Shown here: piece after piece, positions 25,240 to 38,200 of the stretch
How positions within the stretch are numbered: the stretch's first letter is position 1
Layout: the number at the start of each line of letters is the position of its first letter
NCBI RefSeq assembly: GCF_003672135.1
Contig: NC_039509.1
Span: forward strand, 14,704,663 to 14,768,662
DNA: 64,000 bases
Origin: Ooceraea biroi
Lineage: Eukaryota > Arthropoda > Insecta > Hymenoptera > Formicidae
Direction: 5' to 3'
Program-made: the position numbers and the translations under genes
Notes under the pieces: generated by a model
Told to the model about the DNA's origin: nothing
The model's database searches: none
The model's input: only the letters and a program-made list of their open reading frames with translations

Positions 25240-26718
25240 ACGTGACGAGAGCGCGGCGATAAAGTACTTTAGGGGAGGTTTTCGCGATTTGATTTTCTCA
25301 AACGTTAAGACGTCACGCTGACAAAAAAACTTTCTCATGACCTGAACATTTTCCTTTCAGTAATATCTTACTTTTATTTCGCCAGCGAGTTCACCGTTAA
25401 GGTGAAAGACGTAGTAGGCGGTAATTAAGGCTGAATGTAGCTGGATTATATCATTGCGAAACGTTTGGTCTTCCGTAGGTGCTTCGGGACAAAAAGGCCA
25501 CGTGAAACGTAACCGATGGACGAGGCGAGGCTATTTTATGCGGGACGAGTGCGTGACATAATCGTTTGCGCGGCTCTTCCGCGACGATTATTTACCGCGT
25601 CACCTTTAAATGACCATCCGCGTCGACGGCCGGGAGACGGCGGTGGACGTTTACATAATCCCGATAAAATACCTCGCGCTTTCTAGTTCAGCACTCGCGT
25701 GTCCCCCGAGGCGGCCTTACGGCGCTTTCGTAATGGACGAAAAAGGTCCGCACGTGTGCGCCGTTTAGCCGCGACCGCGACCGCTCTTTCCGTCGTCGAC
25801 TCGATTTTAATTTCCAATCTCGCCGGCGCAGCCCGGCTGCTCAATCGCGTGTAACTTGATACGCGCTCGCGCGCGCACGAAAATTCTGTCGAGCGTGTGA
25901 AATAAGCCTTCCCTCGACCGTTCGAGATCGTGCATTTAGCCATGCATTTTGTGCACAACTTTCCGCAAATGTGTGTGCGTGTTTTTCGTTTTAACACTCC
26001 GGCTAAATCTATCTCTCTCTGATAATTACGCGAAGGATTGCTCGATGATAATGATGAGCAATGGTTGCACGTTGCCGATTTGAAAGAACGTTTTCTGATT
26101 TTGACAGGCAGAAAAGAGGTAGATAAATTTGTCCGAGGGCAAAAGCGTGCGTTCGTATGGCTGAATGCAGCGCGATCGCGCATTCCTCTTGCCTTCCCTT
26201 CTCCTCGGCCGTCCACCGGAATCCGTGTCGACCTCTTCGGCAGAACAAGGTTCATTTTGCGATTCCGAACACTCGCTCGGTCGTTGCGTGTGCGTATCCC
26301 CAATACGACGCTGTGCCGTCGCCGCGCTTATTGCGTATCCCGTCCTCGTTGACTACTTGCGTTGTATTCTGACACGGTGACAGAAAATGGAAAAGAATGC
26401 GAGGCGAGGTTGATCGAGGAGGTGGAAGAAATATTTATTATGCAATGTGTCGAACGGAGTTTCGCTCAAACTGAACAATTTGGAGAGATCTCTCTTACAT
26501 ATACTTAAGATAAAGGATGTGTCAGTTTTTTTCTATTCTGTATAGTGGTGTTTACAAGTTTGAGGAGACTCGTATCGCGTTCACGATTGCATAAGAAGAT
26601 AATACTGAAAAGCGTATTAAAAATTACAATATATGATGTTATTAATAAAACATCCGGAAGAAGCCTTTACAAAAAGTATTTCTGGAATTGAGAATGAGAT
26701 TCCACAGATTGTGCGATC
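25240..26718. other. Intergenic DNA, CpG-rich in its middle
   Basis: No recognisable gene. The stretch 25480-26350 is CpG-rich and gives arginine-rich frames on both strands, including a minus frame at 25683-26303 that I regard as compositional. Confidence 0.4.
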
Positions 26719-26720
26719 TA

Positions 26721-28007
26721 TGGGTTGGCCAAAAAGTAATTGCGTTTTTTTTTATATAAATAAAAGGCGAATTTTTCATGGGAAACAAAAACTTTATTAA
26801 ACAATATATTGTCCATTTTGTTTGATTATCTTCTGCCATTTTTCAGGCAACTTCACGATTCCGCGCTCAAAAAAGTTCTTATCTTTTTCAGCAAAAAACA
26901 ATTCCAACAACGATTTGATATCCTCATCAGCAGTAAAGGTTTTACCATTCAAGGCGTTTTGCAAAGAACGAAACAAATGGTAATCTGATGGTGCCAGGTC
27001 TGGCGAATATGGTGGATGTGGTAACATCATGGTAACACATCCCATCGAAGCTGCAAGAATTTTTCACGAGTGACCAAACTTGTACGTGGTCTAGCGTTAT
27101 CATGGTGAAACACAACACCTTTGCGATTCACCAATTCTCGACGTTTCTGTTTGATGGCATCATTTAATTTATCCAGTTGACGACAGTATACGTCTGAATT
27201 AATGGTTTGATTCCTTGCAAGCAGCTCAAAATACACAGTCCCACCAGACTGACAGCATAATCTTTCTTTGGTGAATATCTGCTTTTCAAGTGCTTTCAGC
27301 AGGTTCATCACGCTTGCTCCACCATCTTTTTCGTTTGACGTTGTTGTAGACGATCCATTTTTCGTCGCCTGTTATCATGCGTTTCAAAAATCGATCATTT
27401 TCCTCACGTTTCAAAAGAGAATCGCAGATGTCAATACGCTTAGTGAGATGAATTTCTGTCAGCTCATGTGCTACCCAAATATCGAGCTTACCAATGTATC
27501 CAAGTCGTTTTGAATGGTTTTCAACACTCGATTTCGATATGTTAAGATTCTCAGCAATCTCTCGTGTCGTTAAACGCCGATTCGAATCGATCAGTGCCTT
27601 TATTTTGTCATCATCAATTTCGATTGGCCTTCCTGAGCGTGGTGCATCTTTCACATTAAAATCTGCAGATCGAAATTTAGTAAACGAATTTTGACACTGC
27701 CGCAGTTTTAAAGCATCTTCGCCATATACATGACATAACTTTTGATGAGCTTGCACAGCGTTTTTCCCTTTTCGGAAGTAATAAAAGAAAATATGAGGAA
27801 AATGTTCTTTTTGATTTTCCATTTTGAAATCGACGGCAAATAAACAATTGTTAACGAAATCGTGTACTTTCTTTTTGTAAAACAAGCTTGAACTGTGAGT
27901 TGTTAACCTACATAATGAATTTGCGGTTTAGAATGAAGTTAGTTACATTTCAAGACATGTATGTCCATCTATTGGAAAAAAACGCAATTACTTTTTGGCC
28001 AACCCAA
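26721..28007 (-). mobile_element. mariner (DD34D) element, copy 2, transposase broken
   Basis: Minus-strand copy of the element at 19914-21201, bounded by TA (26719-26720 and 28008-28009). Its ends are TGGGTTGGCC and GGCCAACCCAA. The two copies differ at only a few sites; visible protein differences are His/Asn after QTI and Met/Val in RGI(M/V)KLPEKW. Unrelated flanks and separate TA sites show two insertion events rather than a simple local duplication. Confidence 0.96.
26797..27885 (-). pseudogene. mariner transposase, same lesions as copy 1
   Basis: The minus-strand frames repeat those of copy 1. The N-terminal HTH half ends at the same in-frame stop after RDEPAEST. The middle frame carries HHDNARPR and stops after RWDVLP. 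The last frame begins before PHPPYSPDLAPSD and ends in KQNGQYIV. The upstream part of the frame is slightly longer here, starting at 27885 with MFYKKKVHDF, but the probable native start is MENQKEHF. Shared lesions mean the source copy was already inactive when these two were made. Confidence 0.95.
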
Positions 28008-28009
28008 TA

Positions 28010-29711
28010 AAATAAACTATGCAACCTTGTTCAATATTTATGATCCTTTCTTTTCTCTATCTATCGTCAATTCTTTTTCTTCACAATAAAAATTTTTGCT
28101 TTTCACAAAACGGCTATTGAATCAAGGAGCCTGATTGAACGAGCAATTCGGGCGAATTTCTCGAAAACGCCTCGCGAAAGTGCGAGTGCACGTCGTAGTG
28201 CCGAACGTGCGCGTCCAGCGCACGTTTCCAGGTCTCGTCCAGGCATCGCCACGCGCATCTACGGGGGGAGGAAAACGGAGGAGGCTGCCCGGACTATTTT
28301 CCACCTACTTTCCCGTATTATGCAAGCGCGCGAGCGCGACGGCCGGGCGGTTTGAGCGTGCCGCAATTTGCGCAATAAACCGCACCGGTGACGATGTCAT
28401 CGAACACCGTCGCCGTGCAGCGCGAAATATACAGCCGCCACCGTCGTGCATACTGCGTGCACGTGTCGGAAAGGGTGAACGCGTGGTCGCGCGCGTGACA
28501 CCGCGCGGCCGAGGCGTGCCCTTCTCCCGATCACGTGGAATGTAACGCGGTGTACATTCTCTCTCCTCTCCTCTCCCCGTCCTTTCCCACCCTCCCCCCC
28601 ACCCCCTCCTCCATGTCACGCCACTGCACGGACAGCGTGCACTTCTCGCGCACCGTCACGACTCTCCGTGCCTCCCTTTCTGTCACGCTATTTCCAACTA
28701 CTTGTATGTACGTATGTACATGTATGAACGCGTGGACCACGCATTGCAACGCGAGAACCTGCTCGGTGATCTTACTTAAACTGCTAAACGAACACAGAAA
28801 CGGAAAGGCTTGAGAAACAGTGTAGGCTTCGTTTATGTTTTTAACCGATAATTTCGCATTTTCTTTGATTTTCATCCTTGATAAGGAGAAATTCTTGGAA
28901 ACATGTTAAATAATCACGCGCCAATTCGAAGAGATATTCGGAGAAGAGCTAGGTGATCGTGGTGACCCTGCAAAGGAAATATTGTCATTTCTCGTCATTT
29001 CTTCGTGCTAATAATAATAGCCTGTCGTAATAATTGCGTCAACGCGCAACACATTGCTGCAGCACGATTGCGCAAGCCATCGTTCTCGGTTTGAGCCGTT
29101 TGAGGAACGTGTCTGCTCGCTTTCTTCCTTCCCTTCCTTTCAAGCCACCAACTTGCAACAAGTGGAAAGTCTTCCCCGGCAGGGAAAAGGGATGAAGCCC
29201 CACACGCGAGCAAGCGTAGACTCGGGCTTCCCAGAAAGATCATCGGAGGTAACGCGACTTACGGGCCAGCCAGGTCGTACAATTAACGGCGATTATCACA
29301 ATTAGCGCCGATAATAGCCACGACGCGCCGCGCCGGTACGATCAAACGCGCGGTAAGAAACGGCATGGCACAGGCGTTTATTGAAGACCAAGCTGCACAT
29401 AAACGACACACTCGATCCCTTCAAGGCAATAGCTCTCCGGCGTCTGGAATGTGTAACAAACTCAATCTATCTATATCCCCAGATTAAGTTTATAACGTTT
29501 TGATCTCTCGCTTTTTCTCATTCAAACGTCAAGCAGGTTCTTAAGATAGACGATCTACGTTTCCATTCGCCTGTAGTTCCCACATTCAGCGGGACGGTTT
29601 GCTGCGAACATGACTAATACCATTTCCGAAAGCTACGCTTAATGCTCGGCTCAGCTTTAAAGCGGATTAGCGGTCGCGATAAGGATGATAAGCGAAGTAG
29701 AACGTTCGTAC
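28010..29711. other. Intergenic DNA with a CpG-rich patch
   Basis: 28130-28620 is CpG-rich and gives arginine-rich frames on both strands. A run of CCTCCCCCCCACCCCC lies near 28590-28605. The remainder, including 28800-29710, has no recognisable feature. A promoter in the CpG-rich patch is possible but unsupported. Confidence 0.4.
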
Positions 29712-29716
29712 CATTG

Positions 29717-30724
29717 CACAGTGGGCTAAACTCGAAAAAAGCTGGCCAAAAGTAATAACTCGAAAACATGACGTTTTAGAAAAAAATGTTTCAAATAAAA
29801 GTTATAGGGTTTTAAATCAGGTATTAGATAATAATACTAGTATGACCTTGAATAGCGTTGCCAAGGTCACGCAAAGGTCACCTTGAATTTTTTAAATGGG
29901 AACCTCCAGTTTTCATTAGATATTTTTGTAGCTTACCTCAAGAGCTTTTCAGAACACTATAACAAAGTATTTATCCGTTAAATACTTCGAAGTTATGAAG
30001 CTTGAAAGTTACAGTCGCTACCGCGCCGCGTCGTACGTTTCGCGGCATTTAAAAATTTCACGGTGATCTGTACATGATCTTGACAACACTATCAAGGTCA
30101 TACTGGTATTGCTATGTAATGCTTCACTTAAAAACCTATAACTTTCATTTCAAACATTTTTTACCAAAACGCCAAATTTTCGAGTTATTACGATATGAAA
30201 ATTAAAATGAAACATCCTGTAGATAACGCAAAGGTGTGCGTTGGTGTGCACAATTCAAACGGAAATACTTAGTTTGAATCCTACACAAGATGATAAAACA
30301 AGAATCCCAAACAGCCTTTTACAGCTATTTAAAAAAAATGATATTGAACTTTACTTCTTTCTTATATTTTAAGAAACCAAAAACTTAGATTAACACAAAT
30401 TGATGAACAAACATTTTTAATGGTTATAACTGTTTGGGAAAAGAGTTTCAATTCTATTTATAGAGTAAAAAGCAAAATTACTTGCATCCGCATACAAGAA
30501 TGTAAGCTGTAGCCTATACTCATTCATAATTCGTTTTTCGGAACATTAACGCGTTGCCTCCTATTAATTGTTGATTAAGGGGAAGGAAATTTTTCCTACG
30601 AAACTCCATTCACATTTTTGAAAATACTGATATCCATGAATCAAAAAAGGTCGAAGTGCACAGATTTCCAAGAGTTGAAAAAATTCGACTTTTGGCCAGC
30701 TTTTTTCGATTCTAGCCCACTGTG
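29717..30724. mobile_element. 1.0 kb element with CACAGTG ends and 5-bp target duplication, Transib-like
   Basis: The two ends are 37-bp inverted repeats with two mismatches. Each begins CACAGTGGGCTA and continues through CGAAAAAAGCTGGCCAAAAG. CATTG flanks both sides (29712-29716 and 30725-30729). CACAGTG is identical to the V(D)J recombination heptamer, and a 5-bp duplication is typical of Transib transposons, the RAG1 relatives, whose ends are usually CACAATG-like. There is no transposase. A separate nested unit occupies about 29748-30219. The Transib assignment is an inference from the ends only, and a short palindrome at the junction (TGCA) leaves some doubt about the exact boundary. Confidence 0.7.
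29744..30219. mobile_element. Nested imperfect hairpin MITE, left end truncated
   Basis: TAATAACTCGAAAA near 29744 is the inverted counterpart of the sequence up to about 30190, and the arms match through GTTTCAAATAAAAGTTATAG. The right end (CATCCTG next to TA at 30220-30221) has no partner on the left, so the left terminus is lost. It carries TGACCTTGA (29843-29851), CCAAGGTCA (29861-29869) and TCAAGGTCA (30092-30100). Confidence 0.7.
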
Positions 30725-30729
30725 CATTG

Positions 30730-33700
30730 ATAGAGTATGAGGCGACTCGATGCAAACGGCCCGTAAAGGAAACCGAGCGGTATAACCGTGACCACTTAAA
30801 ACTGTCGCCAGACTTGCACTTCCGGCCTAAATACGCGCCTCGTGTACGAGATCCGGTTTTTACGTGACAGCTACGTGCGAGGTCACTCGTCGCAGAATGC
30901 GATTTAGTTTTCGAAAGTAGGTACGGTCGTGGCGAGCAGGTGATACCTTGCAACGCGTTCGGTTATCAACCCAACGATGGCAAACCATCGTTCACCATGG
31001 TCGACACTCGAGATAATGAAGAAAACATTTTTCAAATTTTCGCGATACACATAAACGACAAAATTAAAATTTGATTCTGCACAATTTGCTACCAAATCTC
31101 GTCAAATAACAATAATAATATTCAAGTAAAACTATACTATTTACATAAAAAAATATATAAATGTGATTGGAAAATAGCTACGAATGTATGATATAAAATT
31201 TATTATTACATAACGCCGTTAAATAAAAAACCCTCTATACTGTAAATTGGAGCTTTTTATATCTTTATCGAGGAAATAAATTTTTATGTACCTATTAATT
31301 AAAAAAAGGTCATTGCGTATTAACTGCATTACCGTTTATGTGACGTTGTTATAGGTTGCACTCGCCTTAGAGGTCACAAAGATTAGCTCTCCATGAGAAA
31401 CTGTGTTCTCCGGCACACCATAAATAGCCAACGATAACGGCACCATTGCTGTTGTATCGTAACGTGCATCATAAAATTAAGTATTTGCTTCATTAATGAT
31501 CCGCATCAAAAGGTCAACAGTTTGAACCCCTTTCAGAAATGTCAATTTGCGTTGTGCTGGTTGGCTCCCGAGCTACCGCCGCGTAACCGTGGATCCGTCA
31601 ATCCTTTTATCTTCTGCTTTAACGCGCGAAGCTATTATTTATCGTAACTATTTTCATTTCGCGTTTATCTATTTTATTTTCATCTTATCTGCAATAAAAT
31701 GTAATAAGCGTGCACGCGAGAAAATTAATGTGTAAAAGAATAACATATTTCTCTGAAGGGGATCCTGGAGTCGTCTGTATTACCGGCGGAATTGGTCGAT
31801 CTTACTGTACTAATTACTCTTTAATGATTGTATAGAATGAAAAATCCTTCTCCACGATTAAAGTATACAAAGAAATATACCGAGCGAAACTCGACTTTAT
31901 GTTAAAAACGACAAAAAACATTTACAGTTTTATTATCGGCTTATTGTGACGTCACCTCGTACATTAATGTTCTTAATATAAATGTTTTGCAGTTTGTGTG
32001 GCCAAACTTTGATAATCGCAAGGACGGGACAAAACGAAAGAATATGGGGAAGCTTTTAGAAATGAGTTTAGAAGCCTAGTGCAAAAGTAATTAGTGCAGA
32101 AAGATTCGTGATCATTTCGTGCCTACGTATGCCTGTGAAATAGTGGCTGAATAAAAAATTGTGATTTTTTTCCGTTTGGAAAGTTAAGTCCTGCTTTTCA
32201 CATTACATTATTGTGTGTACTTTCATCGTGGAAAAGGATTTTTCATTCTGTGAATTCAATAGAAAGAAAATGCAGGAAAATCACCGATTCCGCCGGTAAT
32301 CCAGACGCCGCGACGGAGCTCACTGGCCACTCCAGGATCCCCTTAATAAATTTCAATCAAGAACAGACTTGCTCGGGAGAAACTGCCGGAGAAGACGTTG
32401 CGTCCCCGAAAACTGCCGCGTTATCGGACTTGCCACTTTTTTCTCGGACGCTCATTTCTCGGTACGCGATTGTTCAACGAGTCGGCGATTTTTATCCTGC
32501 GTTTCTATGAACGACAGCTTAAACGCCCTGACAACCGAGATGCCACGACGTTCCAAGAATAACGTTCAGCGTCGACGGCGCGGCGCATCCGCGCGCTCTT
32601 TCTCTCCCTCGCCAAATCGTCGACGTAATCGGCTTCTTATCGGCTCGCGGATTTCTTCTCATGCCCGGCGTCACGTTTACGCCGAACGTGCCGCATCGGT
32701 TGCACGAGTACACGCGCGCGCACGTTTCTCACGAACACCCTGGGACTCCCCGATAGCCTGCCGATAACGGACCGCCCGTCGCAGCGGAAACGTGGGTTTC
32801 CGATGGTGGTCGCTCGCGTTTGCCGGGCCGGTTTGCTCGCGCTTCGCAACTCGGGATCCGCCAATGCCGGTTACCAATCTGCGATCTGCCAGACGAACGT
32901 GACAGCGTCCGCGTCTTCCCTCGCGGATCGGTCAATTATGTCAATCACATTGGGGGTCAGCCGGCGTTCGCGCACGCACCACCGAGTGCATCGACACGCG
33001 TGCACCGTGCGGACGCGAGAGACGCTGATGCGGCGATGACGCGTGCATCGAGCTGTCTTCCATGAAATTCTGATAATTATCAGTGTTCCTTTTAATAATT
33101 AAACGCTATCGCACGCTGAAGGCGTATAATCGAGATATCGTCTTTCGACCAACCCTGTTTCAACGCTCCAAAGCTTGTACGCGTTTGTATCATATTGAAA
33201 ATTATAAAATATGAAGTGTCTCTAAGCACACACACACATATACTCACATACACACGAAATATAGATGCATAAAATCGAATTACAGACGAGGCTTTAAAAA
33301 TTTGCAGAATTGAAAAAGCTGCATTGAGTCGCCGTTTTACATGGCTAATCTTTGAAAATAAAATTTCGTTTTTTGCGACACTCTGAATTTTCTGCAGGCT
33401 CATGGAAGAGCAAATTATCGCTTTCACTTGCTGAACGCGCAGATTTGTTTGCGCTCGTGCGATAGTTGCGAGGCGTTCCAGCTAAGTTCGCAGGCCAGCG
33501 GGTTAACATTCTACGCAACTTTCGCGCAATCGGTGGCGGCTAGAGCGATCGCGCGTATCGCACGACACGGAAAAAGAATCGCCGGAGTTGTGACAGAAAC
33601 GGCCGTAGTCCGGCTTTTGTTTACGTCTCGACGCGACGGCCGAGGCACCGCTATCGTCACGAGAAACCGGTTCGCCGTTGGATTCAGTCGGTTTTGATAT

Positions 33701-35223
33701 CAGCTGCCGCTGGGGGAGTTCAGAAAGGCGACTCGACGATTAACTTGTACCCGGTCATTCGTCGAGCCGTTCGTAGCCAGTTAAACCAGGCTCGCTTGCA
33801 CGCTTTTTCTTTCTTTCATCTCGTGCACGCACGTGGTGCGCGACAAGAGATGCTTGTGCCGCGAAACCGAAGAACGCTCTATTACGCCGCGCGATATTCG
33901 TGCTGCAAGTAAAACCGTTTTGGTCTTATCTTCTTTCTCTTCGCGAAAATAAAGGATTCCGTCGATATCGAGCAAGGCTGAAACAAAATTTTAACAATTT
34001 AATAAGTTAAGTTTGCAACAAATTAGGCACGCAAATTGCAAACCTTGATTAACGATGGAACGTAATGAAATTGAAGATAGCCAATTGACAAAATGAAGAA
34101 AATATGAAAAAGAAAATGAATGCACTATTTTACAGTAAAGAATAACGGATTATAATCGACCTAATCGAGAGACACGAAGGAAACGAATGGCAAATATGTA
34201 TAAAAGTTCACATTTGCTTCCGTAATAAATGTACAGTTTTTATTTTTGAGCTATCATCGTGTATGCAATATAATCATTTGTTAACGTACTAAATACAAGT
34301 ACTCTTGCGTTCCTTGCGCTCATGCAATAACCGCATGGAACAAACTTGTACTTCTGTACGCGGGTTGTATAGCATCCTGCACAGCAAACGCGTGAAAATC
34401 GAGCAAGACTGTAATTGTTACGCGCGCGTGAAACGATTAAAATGTTAAACAAGATCGAAGATTTCTCCTGACGGACATTGACTTGGATCGCTTTAATCTC
34501 GCCCGACGCGAGACATAGAATGCAGATATCTATAATCGATCAATCTCTTTTATCAGACTTTCGTAACGAGACTCCTTCGATACTTGTCTTTTTATTAAAA
34601 GACGTACTCTGTCTTAATTTCCCTTCCTTTTCAGCATTTTGCATAGAATCTGCCTGCGAAACAACAGAATCAAGATCACCAATGTAGGCACAATTTTTTT
34701 ACATTTATATAATGTGTCACATAATAGATCATATATTATACGATATTATTCTGAATATTTATTAAAAATCATGCGCATATATGATAATTATCGAAAATTC
34801 GAGATACATTCTGGTCGTATCTATAATTTTATCTATGATCGAAAATGTACAATTTTGTCCCACGTGAATCAAGTTCTCACTAGTCGCCGTCTGTTACGAG
34901 TAGGATTGTGACAGCTGCCGATAAAATCGTGTAATCGGAGTGGTACAGCGTAAAAACATTCGATATCCATTTGTGATCATTGAAAATCGAATAAAAGACA
35001 ATTGCTTAATTTGGAGTCGATGAAGTGCGTCGATTTTCGAAGTCAGCCCTCATAGGCGAATCAATCGCATATAAATGCTTCTGAAAACTCTGAATCAATC
35101 ATCCATCATCGCGATGCGAGAGAAGATCTCGAGAGACATTTTTTCGAGAGAGGATCTCGTGTCAGGCAAAGAATCGGTGCTATTCAGTAATATTCGAACA
35201 GTTCCACACTTCGCCGATAACGA
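30730..35223. other. Intergenic DNA 3' of CHERP
   Basis: No gene recognised. 32390-33060 is CpG-rich, with only compositional frames. 31130-31320 and 34000-34250 are AT-rich. A CA-rich microsatellite lies near 33229-33256. A small inverted repeat (GTCTTTT, then AAAAGAC) near 34584-34601 includes a minus-strand AATAAA, so it might mark the CHERP 3' end, but this is weak. Confidence 0.4.
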
Positions 35224-38200
35224 TCAATCGCGTTCAGCCCTTTCTTCGGCTCGCTCCTCAGCTCGAGCTTTCATCCTGGTGATGAACGCCTGACCCTTGC
35301 TCTTCCGAAAAGTCTCGTACGGGTCGTTCAGGTTGATACCGACTCCCTTGTACTGATCGTTCTTGTCGCGAATCTCGCCACTGGAAATCGGCGCCTCGAT
35401 ACCTTGCTCGTTCGCGCCGAGACCCGCGCCAGCCCAGCCCATCTTTTTCAGCAACTGATGTCCCTTGTTGCTCTCGTCGATGCCGATCTCTTGCGGTGCC
35501 TTGCTGTACGTGGAACCACTGCAGGTGGGGGCAATGCAAAACACAATTGGAATAACAAAAACCCGCAGCGAGTATTGTCGTGTCGTAGTCACTAAAAAAA
35601 AAGAAGAAAAAGAAGACTAGAACATCGACGCTAGAAGACACTTACAGAAAACTGGGAGGAGTCGGGCTTCTGTCCTGCCTGTCGATCCTTCTGTCCGGAC
35701 TGCGATCCTTATTACTGTTCCTCCTTCTGCGGCTTCTGCTAACGTGATTGCTGTTGCGACTGTTGCGCCTGTGATTAGCTGCGGGCGATCTCGATCTACT
35801 CCTGCCACGCGATCGTGAGCGCGATCTGCTGCGCGACTTGCTCCTGTATCGTTTCTTTGGCGGACTAGGACTCTTGGATCTCGGTCGCAGGATCGGCGAT
35901 GGGGATTTGGATCTCTGCCTAATACCAGTGGCTATGTCCTCCTCCTTGCGCTTACGAGCGGCATTCTTCGCCTTGTAATACTCGTACAGTCCCAATTTTT
36001 CCCATCCATCACTGCAAGTTTGATGAAAAATTAAATTAAAAATTTATATATAGAGTATAAAAATATCGTGTGACTCGCGACCACATCGAGACTGTTACGA
36101 TTGCCCAATGATCCCACCTATCTCTGGGAGAATCATGATTCGGCGGCGCATAAAACGCCTCTACCGCCGCAACTAGGCGATCACTCGGTGGAGCCGGCGG
36201 CGGAAGTCTTATCGCGTCTGGATCCAATGGCTTATATTCGCCGTCCTCTAGCTTGATCAAGGGTACCATTAGACCAGCTGGAAGCTCGAAGTAAGGCATA
36301 CTAGGCATCAAATCCTCCACGGAAGGTTCGTGGATAACGGGTGGCGGTCCGAAGCCTGGCGGCGGCTTCGAGAAGTCCGGTAGGGGAACGTTGGTGAACG
36401 GTGGTGGTTCGTTCGACGGCGGTACGCCCCATCCTGGAGGTGGCTGACTGAAGTTTACGTCCGTCCCCATCGTACCGGGAGGACCGGAATGACTAGGCGG
36501 CATCGGCATGTTTTGCTGATTCTGCACAAATAAGATTCTGGATAAGAACACGCGAAACTTCAGATTCAAACTTAAGCCAGAAGCGCAAAAATAGTATTAC
36601 TATTTGTGGCGGTGGCGGTGGTGGAGCTTTCAGCTGCTGATCTATCGCTATTTTCTGCTGCTCGATATTCTGGATTTGTCTCAGCGCGTGATTGACGAAT
36701 GCCTGATGCTGCGCCTGGTAGTTATCGAACGTCTGTTTCGTCGACGCTGTGATAGGGGTGATCGCAGTGGCGTGTTGTGCTACCAAATTAGCTTGGTATT
36801 CTGACCACGATGTGCTCGGTTGTTTCAACTTATCTATGATCCCTTCGTCAAAGTAATTGTTCTTTGATTCCCACAAACTCAACAGCTTATTCAGCTTATT
36901 CAGCTGTTCCTCGGATGCTGCTAGTGAGGTGTTACAGAACATGGGAACAACAACACTTTCCATTGCCTTGCGAAGATCCATAGACTTTTTTCTTGCACTG
37001 AAGAAGTTTCTAATTAAGTATCTCGTACGGAGTTGCAGAGGTGTAACATCTAGCTCATATTATTGTTCAACACTGTCGCAACATGATAGATGTACGTATC
37101 AATAGGTTAAAAAAATTGGGCAATTTTTAAGAGGGAGCTTTGAAATGTGGGAGATGTGGGGAAAAAATGAGATCGGTGAATGCACGGATGTACCTTGGGA
37201 ATTAAATTCATAAGAATAAAATATAACCTTGCTTTGAGTAAAATTGTTAACGGGATCTTTGTTACTTTGCGCATTATAGAGTTCTATACTAACCAATGAT
37301 GTAATACGTCGTTCACCAGATAAATAATGTGTAGTTTATGGCTAAAAGTCGTTCCTTGAATAACCCTGAAAAAGAAATATACATAGATATGAATAAGTAT
37401 CTAGGACGTAAATACGTCGGAGCGGCAGTTAAATTGTTTATACACACTTCTTCAGCAAATGATCGGCGACGACTTGATTACTTTGCGAAGTGAGCGAATT
37501 CTGAAGTATCCAGGCCTTTCCCGCGCTTATGCTGTCCTTGGTGCAGCTATCGATGATTGGTTGTAGCACCGTGTCAAACGCAGCCAGATCTGTGTTCGTG
37601 CTTTGCGCGCTGCTTTGCAACGCCTGTTCCTGTGCCTGCCTCACAGCGTCCTCTACTCTTCCCTGCTGTTGTGCCATCAACGCAGCATGCTGCGCAGCCA
37701 GGTTCTGTTCTGATTGTCTCACTTGTTCCTGCAAGGTCGTCTGCTGCGACTGTAGATTCGCCAGCTCATTCTGCAGCCACGCGGGTGGGCCCGCGATGTT
37801 AACCGCTTGCGCGACTCCGCCAATCGGCGGATTCACACCTCCCATGCCGCCGGGAACCGGTCCAATCGGCGGCCCTGCATTTCCCGGCCCCCCGCCGATC
37901 TGCCCAGGTAAAACGGGACCGCCTTGGCTTCCGACTTGGGGTCCGATCCCGACCACCGGATTTATGCCATTGTTTTGCGTACTCAGACCGGACGCAAGAT
38001 TGACGTTATTCAGTGGCTGCGAGACGGTGTTTGCGGCTGTTTGCTGCTGCTGCGAAACGTTTAAACGTGGGTCTGCATTTTGCATTGGATTTATTCCTTT
38101 TTGCTTTAAAACTGTAAACGAATGACGGTGGATTATTGTGAGGTGCCTGAATCCTTTTCAAGCGATATTTCAAAAATTTGTATACATATAGTCCGATATT

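Noticed and set aside
25683..26303. 206-codon minus-strand frame
   Set aside because: Arg/Ser/Ala-rich frame in CpG-rich DNA with competing frames on the other strand; no motif.
30564..30953. 129-codon minus-strand frame overlapping the end of the CACAGTG element
   Set aside because: It crosses the element boundary into flanking DNA and shows no domain.
37529..38125. Cysteine-rich plus-strand frame of 198 codons
   Set aside because: It is the antisense shadow of the Gln/Ala/Gly/Pro-rich third exon of CHERP.
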